The notes under the pieces were generated by a model. The model saw only the letters and a list, made by a program, of their open reading frames with translations, had not been told where the DNA came from and did no database searches. From the IMG/VR virus record IMGVR_UViG_3300046009_002774, positions 1 through 25,183 of that record: DNA of 25,183 nucleotides; one strand, written 5' to 3'. This DNA is from a virus. Of this stretch, positions 6,466 through 13,700 are shown piece after piece; within the stretch, counting starts at the first letter, position 1; each line of letters begins with the position of its first letter. A program made the translations under genes and the position numbers.

Positions 6466-7923
6466 ATGACACATATATTTAATATTCAAAACGATACCGT
6501 TCTTATTGATAAGTTAGCTGTTTCAGAAATCAATAGTAATGTTAGTATTAATGGTAACACAATAACACACGGTTCAGTTAACATTTACGGTGATTTGCAA
6601 TCTCGTAACATTACTGCAAATACATTACGAGTTAAAGAGTTAATATCAGAGACTACTGATTTTGGTAATTGGTATGCAAAAACGTTTAGTGAGCTAAACG
6701 GCAAAGGTATTACATGGACATGTGAAGAAGGTGCAACCCAGTTAATTTATCGAACAGGCAATCGCATATGGACTTCTAGTAACATTGATATATCAGTTGA
6801 GTCATCATACTTAATTGACAATACTGCAGTGCTAAGTTTAACTTCGTTAGGTCCAACTGTTACAAAGAGTAATCTTAGACAAGTAGGTGCATTAACTGCA
6901 CTTTCTGTAATAGGGTCAGCTGCTATTGGCGGATTTGCATATTTTGATGAAAATACAAATCGGTTAGGGTTAGGTACAACTGATCCATCAGCATCAATTA
7001 GCATAATTGATAATAATGTTGAGATTTCAATAGGTAGTCCAGCAAATAATATTGCATCAATTGGAACTAACTCAAATCATGACTTTTCTATTATAACCGA
7101 TAATATTGATCGAATTTTAATTAAACACTCAGGCGATGTTGAAATTGGTAATCAGTTTAATAAATCAGCTGTATTAAGAGTGTTTGGTTCATTACATGCA
7201 GATTCGGTTGTTTCTGATATTCGTGTTGAAAGAACATCGTCGTTAATGTTTAACGAGACAACTACAGAAGGCATATACAATAAAGGGTTACAATGGAATA
7301 ACGTCAATAATACGTCATCGCATCTATTATTAAAATCTGATCCATGTAGATTGTGGTCAAGCGAATCGATTGATGTGTCTGCAGATAAATCATATTTTAT
7401 TAATGGTATAGAAGTTATTTCGGAAACTAAGTTAGGTGATTCCGTCGTAACTTCTAAATTAGAATCTGTTGGAAACTTAAAAGAGTTAACAGTTGCCGGT
7501 GATACAACACTATCTGGAAATGTAACTGTTGGTAAGTTATTGATTGATTCCATTGAGACATCAAAATTAGTAGCGGTTACTGCTGTATCAATGAGTGTAG
7601 ATGATAATGCTGTACTATATGCTTCTAATTCTGAGATAGTAATTGGATCTTTACAAAATACCCGTCGTCCGGTAAAAGTATTTGGGCCAGTATCTATTGG
7701 GATCAATAATCCTGATCCGTCTGTTAGTTTTTCAGTCAGCGGAGCTGTTAGTTTTAACAATAAGAAATTTATAGTAGGTGACGGAGTACCGGCAGCTGGA
7801 GAATACACCACAGGGGATATTATATGGAGTAAAAATCCAATAAATGATGGGTATGTAGGATGGGTATGTATTCGTAGTGGCACCCCAGGTGAATGGAAAC
7901 CGTTTGGTGCTTTAGGAGTGTAA
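6466..7923 (+). CDS. Tail-fibre protein with internal duplication
   Basis: A 485-aa beta-rich structural protein. The first ~60 residues read as short repeats (VSINGNTITHGSVNIYGDLQ), typical of triple-stranded fibre shafts. A segment of about 72 residues occurs twice (79-150 and 273-345): GKGITWTCEEGATQLIYR...RIWTSSNIDISVESSYLID matches NKGLQWNNVNNTSSHLLLK...RLWSSESIDVSADKSYFIN. The motif LGLGTTDPSASISI (167-180) recurs as SIGINNPDPSVSFSVSG (410-426), the 'GIGT..P...L.V' form seen in many fibres and surface proteins. The C-terminus (TGDIIWSKNPINDGYVGWVCIRSGTPGEWKPFG) is a common ending of phage tail-fibre proteins and probably forms a trimeric tip. No S74 chaperone domain is present. A late promoter lies directly upstream. 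The stop overlaps the start of the next gene (TAATG). Confidence 0.8.
   Translation: MTHIFNIQNDTVLIDKLAVSEINSNVSINGNTITHGSVNIYGDLQSRNITANTLRVKELISETTDFGNWYAKTFSELNGKGITWTCEEGATQLIYRTGNRIWTSSNIDISVESSYLIDNTAVLSLTSLGPTVTKSNLRQVGALTALSVIGSAAIGGFAYFDENTNRLGLGTTDPSASISIIDNNVEISIGSPANNIASIGTNSNHDFSIITDNIDRILIKHSGDVEIGNQFNKSAVLRVFGSLHADSVVSDIRVERTSSLMFNETTTEGIYNKGLQWNNVNNTSSHLLLKSDPCRLWSSESIDVSADKSYFINGIEVISETKLGDSVVTSKLESVGNLKELTVAGDTTLSGNVTVGKLLIDSIETSKLVAVTAVSMSVDDNAVLYASNSEIVIGSLQNTRRPVKVFGPVSIGINNPDPSVSFSVSGAVSFNNKKFIVGDGVPAAGEYTTGDIIWSKNPINDGYVGWVCIRSGTPGEWKPFGALGV
6700..7500 (+). repeat. Two-copy internal duplication in the 485-aa fibre gene
   Basis: Copies at about 6700-6915 and 7282-7500 encode about 72 residues each. 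Shared positions include 'GK/NKG(I/L).W', 'R(I/L)W(T/S)S..ID(I/V)S...SY.I', 'LG..V..S.L..VG.L..L(S/T)V.G'. The copies are clear at protein level but diverged in DNA, so the duplication is old. Confidence 0.7.
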
Positions 7924-8321
7924 TGACAAATGACAATAATAGACAAGGAACAATAGATGAGCACACCGTTGAATTGGAAATAATTTATCGTCAACGAAGA
8001 ATGTGGCTGTATGCTAGTTCAATAGTAGTAGTAGCAGTATGTTGCATAATTGCTAGCTGGTTTTATCTGTCTAGTCTTAATAACAATTTAATTTGGTGGG
8101 GTATTATTTCGGTTAGCTTAATAGTTAGTATAAATTGGTGGTATTGGACGGTTAGTACAATAGGTAAGTTAGTTAGAGCAATACATAATGAATATCAGAT
8201 ATTAAATGACATTTCAACAGATCTTGAACATGTAAAGATTATTGTAAATTGTAAAGCAACTAATACTGATATTTGCAATGAATGTCCAGCAGTAGATAGT
8301 TGTACTGAAATGAAGAAGTAG
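7923..8321 (+). CDS. Two-helix membrane protein with a four-cysteine tail
   Basis: A 132-aa protein. Hydrophobic segments at about 29-50 (LYASSIVVVAVCCIIASWFYLS) and 56-78 (rich in Trp, Ile, Val) are preceded by a basic RQRR and followed by a helix-forming cytosolic tail. The tail ends with Cys at 110, 118, 121 and 127 (CKATNTDICNECPAVDSC), a spacing that could bind a metal. I chose the ATG at 7923, not one 30 bases upstream, because it overlaps the fibre stop as TAATG and has AGGAG at 7914-7918. It is co-transcribed with the fibre gene from the late promoter. I do not recognise the family. Late expression and topology would allow a holin-like or lysis-related role, but the long soluble tail is unusual for one. 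Confidence 0.7.
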   Translation: MTNDNNRQGTIDEHTVELEIIYRQRRMWLYASSIVVVAVCCIIASWFYLSSLNNNLIWWGIISVSLIVSINWWYWTVSTIGKLVRAIHNEYQILNDISTDLEHVKIIVNCKATNTDICNECPAVDSCTEMKK

Positions 8322-8322
8322 G

Positions 8323-8351
8323 TTGACTTCTTGAAGCAATGATTATATAAT
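8323..8351 (+). promoter_or_regulatory. Sigma70-type promoter for queD
   Basis: TTGACT (8323-8328), 17-base spacer, TATAAT (8346-8351): eleven of twelve consensus positions at ideal spacing. It starts two bases after the stop of the upstream late gene, so queD is uncoupled from the structural unit and should be expressed early. Confidence 0.85.
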
Positions 8352-8378
8352 ATAGCTTTTTAATAGACAGGCAATTAT

Positions 8379-8912
8379 ATGAAATGGGAAATAGATAAAG
8401 AGTTTCATTTTGAAATGGGACACAGAGTATGGGCACAAAAATTAAATCATGTTGAGTTAAGTATTTCAACTGACTGTGCCTGCAAGCATTTACACGGACA
8501 CAGCTATTCAATTAAAGTATTTTTAGGTTCTGATACGTTAGATCATTCAGAAATGGTTACAGACTTTAAGAATTTAAACTTTATGAAACAATTTGTAGAT
8601 GATGTGCTAGATCATAAGTTTATGATTGATATCAATGATCCAAACTTTAAGTTAATTACAGGTAACGAATGGAGCAAAGCCAAACACCCATTTGCAAACT
8701 TTACTAACTTAGGAAGTTACAACTGGGTTGGATTAACTGAAGGTGAACAATTACATTATAACAGTTTTGTACTAGTAGATTTTGTACCAACTAGTGAAAA
8801 CATTTGTAAGTATTTGTTTGAATATGCTCAATCACGTATAGGTGATGTAGCAAAGGTTACTGCAGTTGAGCTGTGGGAAACTCGCAAAAGCCATTGTAGA
8901 TATACAGGATAA
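8379..8912 (+). CDS. queD: 6-carboxy-tetrahydropterin synthase QueD
   Basis: A 177-aa member of the QueD/6-pyruvoyl-tetrahydropterin synthase fold. It should convert dihydroneopterin triphosphate to 6-carboxy-tetrahydropterin, the second step towards preQ0. Key residues are in place: zinc ligands His15 (GHR), His39 and His41 (HLHGHSY), catalytic Cys35 four residues before the HGH, EMVTDFKNL (58-66), the DH of LDHKFMID (Asp78-His79), PTSEN (137-141) and the C-terminal VELWET Glu167. E. coli QueD is about 120 residues; the extra length is mostly an insert at about 85-130 (WSKAKHPFANFTNLGSYNW and so on). In phages this pathway supplies 7-deazaguanine bases, either for DNA modification that resists restriction or for tRNA queuosine. 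The other genes (folE, queE, queC, a DNA transglycosylase) are not in this window. It has its own sigma70 promoter and ends at a strong terminator. Confidence 0.93.
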   Translation: MKWEIDKEFHFEMGHRVWAQKLNHVELSISTDCACKHLHGHSYSIKVFLGSDTLDHSEMVTDFKNLNFMKQFVDDVLDHKFMIDINDPNFKLITGNEWSKAKHPFANFTNLGSYNWVGLTEGEQLHYNSFVLVDFVPTSENICKYLFEYAQSRIGDVAKVTAVELWETRKSHCRYTG

Positions 8913-8913
8913 G

Positions 8914-8941
8914 AAAAAAGGCAGCGTAAGCTGCCTTTTTT
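8914..8941 (+). terminator. Bidirectional intrinsic terminator between queD and uvsE
   Basis: AAAAAAGGCAGC (8914-8925), loop GTAA, and the exact complement (8930-8941): a GC-rich six-base stem core flanked by six A's on one side and six T's on the other. It therefore works as an intrinsic terminator on both strands, for rightward queD (stop at 8912) and leftward uvsE (stop at 8947). The loop GUAA is a GNRA-type tetraloop on the rightward RNA. Confidence 0.92.
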
Positions 8942-8946
8942 ATTGA

Positions 8947-9942
8947 TTACATAAATTCTTCTTTAAACTGGTCAAACAGTTCAAATGATGCTAGGTTCTT
9001 AGCTTTAGATTCCGCCATCATGTTACCCCATTCAAGATGTGTTAGTGCCCATCTGTTAATATCTTTATTTGTATAAAAATCACTATGAGCTCGTAATTTA
9101 CTTTTAGAAGTAGATTCAAGTAATGTTTCCATAGTTGTCATACCAGTACGAGGTATTAATTCTGATTTTGATTGACTGTAATGGAATGTTGGTCTAACAC
9201 CTTGCCAACTTTCAAGTACACCTTGTATTCTAGGATCAGATGCTTTTATATATTCGCCTGTTTTAATAAAATGATGATGTATATCAAGCACGATACCAAC
9301 CTTGTCTTTCAAAGCTAACAACTCATCTAAACCTTGTTGGTACTCGTCGTTCTCTAATGTTAAACAGTTACGCAGTTCTGGACTCATTCGTTGCCATGCA
9401 GCATCAAAACCTGCTATACCACGTCTACCACTAAGATGTACATTAATCTTAAGATCTAATTTAGACTGACCGAATCCCATAAATCTTGCCATGTCAGCAT
9501 GATATTCAAGTTCTTCCAAAGATCGAGTAATGACATCATCTCTGTCGCTAGCAATGCAGACAAACTGACCAGGATGAAAACTGAGACGAATATTAGCATC
9601 TTTAGCATATTGTCCAATCTTAGATAAGTTTTGTTCGATAATTTTAATTCTTGATGGTTCTTGCCAAAAGCTGCGATATAACTCATGAGTATACATTGGA
9701 ATAACATCAGACCCAATACGAACCATACGTAAGTGTTCATCTAAAGTACCTACCTTTCTAATGAGATTAGAAGTTGCTGTGAGATTTTGCATTGCAATGT
9801 CCCACAACTTTTTTTCTGCTACTTGTGTAGATTGGCGTCCTAACCATGCAACTGTAGTAGCACCCATATTTAATTCTTTAACAGATTCAAATCCAGTTTT
9901 AGTTCTATTAACATATTTGCAAGCAAATCCAATTTTTTTCAC
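8947..9942 (-). CDS. uvsE: UV damage endonuclease (UVDE/UvsE)
   Basis: A 331-aa TIM-barrel endonuclease of the UVDE family, which nicks DNA just 5' to UV photoproducts to start excision repair. Expected motifs: IGFACKYVN at the N-terminus, NMGATT (25-30), RIGSDVIP (75-82), RLSFHPGQF (119-127), KINVHLSG (165-172), LENDE (196-200), VLDIHHH (218-224), FHYSQS (253-258), HSD (286-288) and MAESKAK (309-315). Likely metal ligands are His123, His169, Glu197, Asp220, His223, His254, His286 and Glu311, all present. The start codon is GTG (9940-9942), chosen because AAGAGGTG precedes it at good spacing and the family N-terminus begins here. T4 itself uses the unrelated pyrimidine-dimer glycosylase DenV. 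The gene has an early-type promoter and converges with queD on a shared terminator. Confidence 0.93.
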   Translation of the reverse strand: MKKIGFACKYVNRTKTGFESVKELNMGATTVAWLGRQSTQVAEKKLWDIAMQNLTATSNLIRKVGTLDEHLRMVRIGSDVIPMYTHELYRSFWQEPSRIKIIEQNLSKIGQYAKDANIRLSFHPGQFVCIASDRDDVITRSLEELEYHADMARFMGFGQSKLDLKINVHLSGRRGIAGFDAAWQRMSPELRNCLTLENDEYQQGLDELLALKDKVGIVLDIHHHFIKTGEYIKASDPRIQGVLESWQGVRPTFHYSQSKSELIPRTGMTTMETLLESTSKSKLRAHSDFYTNKDINRWALTHLEWGNMMAESKAKNLASFELFDQFKEEFM

Positions 9943-9972
9943 AGTAGCACCTCTTAGTTAATATAAAGTATT

Positions 9973-10001
9973 ATAATAACATACTTGTGCAAATATTGCA
10001 A
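9973..10001 (-). promoter_or_regulatory. Sigma70-type extended -10 promoter for uvsE
   Basis: On the minus strand: -35 TTGCAA (9996-10001), 17-base spacer, -10 TATTAT (9973-9978) preceded by TGT, i.e. an extended -10 (TGnTATTAT). It matches four and five of six consensus positions and leaves a leader of about 24 bases. An overlapping TATAAT three bases further on has no partner at a usable distance. Confidence 0.6.
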
Positions 10002-10016
10002 ATTTATATGTATCTA

Positions 10017-10343
10017 CTATACCTTATCTTTTTTAGGACGACCTTTTTTCTTAGTTGGTAACGGTTGTACAAGTTGTACAATTTTTGCAGGTTCAGATTT
10101 AACTTGTTTAGGGTTGGTTTTCTTAGCTGCAGGTTTAACACCTTTAGCTACTGCAGGAGTTACAGGTTTAACTGGTTCAACTTCTTTTAATTTAGTTACC
10201 TTTGGTTTTTTTGGTTTTACCTCTGCTAATGAAACTTCTGTAATAACAACACTCTCGCCAATATCTGCATGGATTAACACAGGATCTGATGATTGAGTGT
10301 TAGCAGGTTTTCTTTTAAATAATGATTTGATAAATTCAAACAT
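10017..10343 (-). CDS. Lys/Pro-rich basic protein with C-terminal AT-hook-like motif
   Basis: A 108-aa protein. It opens with a short amphipathic helix (MFEFIKSLFKRK) and an acidic stretch (about 20-42), followed by a long low-complexity region of Lys, Pro, Val and Ala (KPKKPKVTKLKEVEPVKPVTP and on), like the tails of histone H1-type proteins. It ends in KKKGRPKKDK (98-107), whose GRP core flanked by Lys is the classic AT-hook that binds the minor groove of AT-rich DNA. The genome here is AT-rich. The strong AAGGAGATATT leader and a perfect TATAAATA box 16 bases upstream mark it as a late gene, so it could be packaged with, or condense, progeny DNA. Function is inferred from composition and motif only. 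Confidence 0.7.
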   Translation of the reverse strand: MFEFIKSLFKRKPANTQSSDPVLIHADIGESVVITEVSLAEVKPKKPKVTKLKEVEPVKPVTPAVAKGVKPAAKKTNPKQVKSEPAKIVQLVQPLPTKKKGRPKKDKV

Positions 10344-10359
10344 AATATCTCCTTTTTCA

Positions 10360-10367
10360 TATTTATA
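10360..10367 (-). promoter_or_regulatory. T4-type late promoter (TATAAATA) for the AT-hook-like gene
   Basis: An exact TATAAATA on the minus strand, 16 bases before the ATG at 10343. It overlaps the stop codon region of the upstream zinc-ribbon gene. The ribosome site AAGGAGAT follows at the right distance. Confidence 0.75.
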
Positions 10368-10650
10368 ATTGGTCTAATGTCTTTAGACTACTAACTGGCA
10401 TTTCCCATATTTTTCTTCTTTCAACACCTTTTGATTGTGCAAATTGTTTAGCATTACAACTACTACATACATGATAGAATTGATTAGTTAATCGTGCCGG
10501 ATCCATCGAACCTTTATTACGAGTAAACATTAAATTGCAATTATCGCATCGTAATGTAACTATAGTTTTTTTTCGAAAATAGGTATGGGTGTTTCCAAGT
10601 TTACTAATTCTTGTATATTCATTAATACAGTATTCTGTAGAGATAATCAT
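10363..10650 (-). CDS. Small zinc-ribbon protein
   Basis: A 95-aa protein with two CxxC pairs: Cys35/Cys38 (LRCDNCNLMFTR) and Cys62/Cys65 (HVCSSCNAKQFAQ), a typical treble-clef or zinc-ribbon arrangement. Between them lies NKGSMDPARLTNQFYH and after them KGVERRKIWEMP, which I recall from small zinc-binding proteins of T4-like aquatic phages; function unknown. A longer open frame reaches 10800, but it would run through the late promoter and into the divergent giant fibre gene, so I start at the ATG at 10648-10650. No good Shine-Dalgarno precedes that ATG, so the start is the weakest part of the call. A TATAAT box lies 18 bases upstream of it. Possible roles are nucleic-acid binding or a remnant of an HNH-type domain. 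Confidence 0.65.
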   Translation of the reverse strand: MIISTEYCINEYTRISKLGNTHTYFRKKTIVTLRCDNCNLMFTRNKGSMDPARLTNQFYHVCSSCNAKQFAQSKGVERRKIWEMPVSSLKTLDQL

Positions 10651-10668
10651 ATTTGTATTTACATTAAG

Positions 10669-10698
10669 ATTATAAAATTTTTTTGATAAATACCACAA
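10669..10698 (-). promoter_or_regulatory. Possible sigma70-type promoter for the zinc-ribbon gene
   Basis: On the minus strand: TTGTGG (10693-10698), 18-base spacer, TATAAT (10669-10674). The -10 box is perfect, but the -35 matches only three positions. The spacer contains the rightward GATAAATA late box, so the two promoters overlap on opposite strands. Confidence 0.4.
10685..10692 (+). promoter_or_regulatory. T4-type late promoter (GATAAATA) for the giant fibre gene
   Basis: GATAAATA, 41 bases before the ATG at 10734, preceded by a run of T's. It matches the boxes at 6440-6447 and 3795-3802. The leader carries AAGGAG at 10718-10723, ten bases before the start. The leader is longer than at the other late genes. 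Confidence 0.65.
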
Positions 10699-10733
10699 AC
10701 AAATAACATTCTCACACAAGGAGTGACACGTAA

Positions 10734-13700
10734 ATGCAAGAACAAATTCAAATCGGTGTACAAGGCAACGACGGCACTGGTGATAGTATAAGAGACGCAT
10801 TTCGTAAAGTTAATGCAAACTTTACTGAAATATATGCAATTTTTAACCAAGGCGGCCGTATTACCTTTTCTGATTTAGCAGATGGTTGCGATTATTCAAC
10901 AGTAGATGATGTATTAGTTGGAAATCAAATTATTATGGGTAATGCAACTGGTACCAGTTTAACTGCTAGAAAATTAGTTAAAGGTAATAAGTTTATTGAC
11001 ATTAATATCACTGACACGTCGATCGTTATATCATCAAAAGCATCTCAACTTTCAGAAGATGAAACTCCTGAAATTAAATATCCGTTTAATGCAAATGGGT
11101 TTCCTATCGGAAGAGTTCCGGATCCAAGCGATGCATTAGTTCAATCATTTAACACCTTATGGGCTCCTCTTAATGTTACAACTACACTTGACGAGTTAGT
11201 AGTTAACGTTGGTTATGCAAATAAAAATTATGTAAGATTAACAGAAGACGGTACTATAGGTATAGTAGATTCAAACGGTTCAATTGTACCAGGTCCAGTA
11301 AGTGCGCGTAATGAACCGATTGCACCTGATACATCTGCAGGAAGCACATACGATTCAACATTAACTAGTAATTATTTGCCATCCGAAGTACTACCTCGTA
11401 AGAATACAATATACCGCGGTGGTGATACTATGACAGGGCCGCTGTATTTACATGATCATCCAAAAGAATTAGCAGGTATAGTTGGTATTGATAATAAAGA
11501 TGATTTACAAGCCGCAACTGCGTTTTATGTTGATAAAAAAACATTTTCAAGTAATGTTAATCTATACATAGCAACTAGCGGCGATGATTTACAATCACAA
11601 ACTCCTGCAGGTAAAGAAGGTAGATTTTGGAATTACGCTTTTAGGTCGGTCGGTGCTGCAATGTTACATGCAGAGTCATTAATTAATGTAGCAAGTCAAG
11701 AACCAGGCCCATACAAACAACGTATTTCCTATACGATAAGTGCTGATCAGTATTTTTCAAAAATTCAAAAAGTGTCGTTAACTGGTGGAAATTCTAGCGA
11801 TTCTGGGTATGTTGCTGCATTTAATTTATTACAAGCAAACAAAGGTTTTATTCAAGCAGAAGCAATTGCGTATATTAATAAAAAATACGTTAATCCGTTT
11901 GCCTATGACACTAATACACTTAAAGATAAGATTAATGTTTTATTAACAAATATCGGAACCGATTTAGTGCTAGGCGCATCTAATCCAGATTCTGCTACGT
12001 CGGGTACTAATTACAATTCATACTGGGAAGGTGTAAGTTATGTTCACGATAATCCAACTAGTGATGGTTTAATTCAGTGGGTCGAAACTGTTAACTTTAT
12101 AAGAGATCAAATTATCGATTTCTCATATAACACAGTTGCATTACAAGCATATACTTTACAATTAATTAATGCAATTAAGTACGATGCATTGTTTAAATCA
12201 AATTATCAAAGTGTTCAAACAGCAATTGCATTTAAAAATGCTGGTACTAATATAAGTGCTGAACAATTAGCATCTATGTTAATTATTAATCCAATATCTA
12301 TTAAATCAGCAGAGTGTGACGGATCTCAAATAACATTATTCTTTAACACACAAACATCAATTTTGTATCCAGTAGCAAGTGAGATTCTTATTAATGCATC
12401 TCTAATTGGTATAGATATTGCGTCTGATGCGGTTACAATTTCTTCATTTAATAACAGTGCAGTTGTTTCGTTTGTAGTTACTAGATCAACCCTTACTTCA
12501 GTTTCGTTCTCAAATACTACATTACAATTAAATGCTGGAAGATTTAGTGCAACTGGTACCATAGATCGTAAAAATTTAATCAACTTGTTAATGTTAACAC
12601 CGGCAATTCGTAATCTACCAGCGGCATCAAAAACAAGTTTAATTATTTCAAATATTAACGTTATTCGTAACTACGTACTGTACGGAACATTGCCTGCAGT
12701 AAAGTATCCATTACCTGCAAATCCAGCAGTAGGGTATGATCTAGTTGGGCATGCATCAGCTAAACAGTTATTGTTAGAAAATATTGCATTTATTCAAGCT
12801 GAAACATTGTCGTTTTTAAGTTCAAAATATCCAAATGTAATTTATGATAGAGCGTTAAGCAATCGTGATATAAAATATATTATTTGGAGTTTAGTATACG
12901 ATTTAACATACGGCGGTAATAGTCAAAGTGTGTATGCTGGAAAACAATTTTGGGCTAACGCATCATCTAATTTTATTAAAGATTCAGAATCAGAAGCATG
13001 TATTGCAGCAATTAGACATGTCAACGTATTAGCACAATCAATTATTAAAAACGGTACATTAAACGTATCATATCAGCAATCTGTAAGACAATATAGAAAT
13101 GATACACTATCTAATGGTATAGTTGCGTCGTTGTCAGTTTCGTCAAACATTACGTTAATTGCAGATATTTTAACTGATATTGCAAATGTGCCAGTGTCTA
13201 CTACATACCCAGATATTACAACCGGCAATAGTGATTTGCAAACAGTCTATACCGGTATTGGCAATACAACTGCTGTGTATACAACCGGACCTACTACATC
13301 TACATCTTGGTTTATGAATAAGTTTTATCCAGTAATTGATACTGAGATTAAACAAACTAAAATTATAAGATTATTCAAAGTTATAACCGATATTATACAA
13401 TCTGGTAAAGTTCCAACAACGTTACCAACGTTTCCTGCATTAAGTTCGAATATAAAAGTTAACACTAATCAAACTATTACTGCAGCAATGATTGATCAAA
13501 CTAGATCAATTTTTACATATAGTATCATTAACAATATTGCTACTAACACCGAATTGTATGTATATGATAATCAAGATATCGGAGAACTGTTTTACGGCGT
13601 TACTTATGATCGAGTAAAGATGGTTCAGGAATTACAAAATATTGTAACTGCGTTGTTATATGATATAACGTTTGGTGGAGATTCGGCATTATATCGAGCA

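Noticed and set aside
7893-7922. Ten-residue extension of the two-helix membrane protein
   Set aside because: The start at 7923 has AGGAG at the right distance and the TAATG overlap typical of this genome; the upstream ATG lies inside the fibre C-terminus.
7152-7994. A 280-codon frame on the minus strand opposite the 485-aa fibre gene
   Set aside because: It is antisense to a clear fibre gene with a late promoter, has no recognisable domain, and its Pro/Thr/Ser-rich composition is what the complement of a beta-rich fibre gene gives.
10001-10008. TATAAATT upstream of uvsE as a late promoter
   Set aside because: One mismatch at the last base and 58 bases from the start; the sigma70-type pair at 9973-10001 explains the region better.
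10651-10800. Upstream extension of the zinc-ribbon gene to an ATG at 10800
   Set aside because: The extra 50 residues would run through the GATAAATA late box and the first 67 bases of the giant fibre, and they look like translated noncoding sequence; the ATG at 10650 keeps the zinc ribbon intact.
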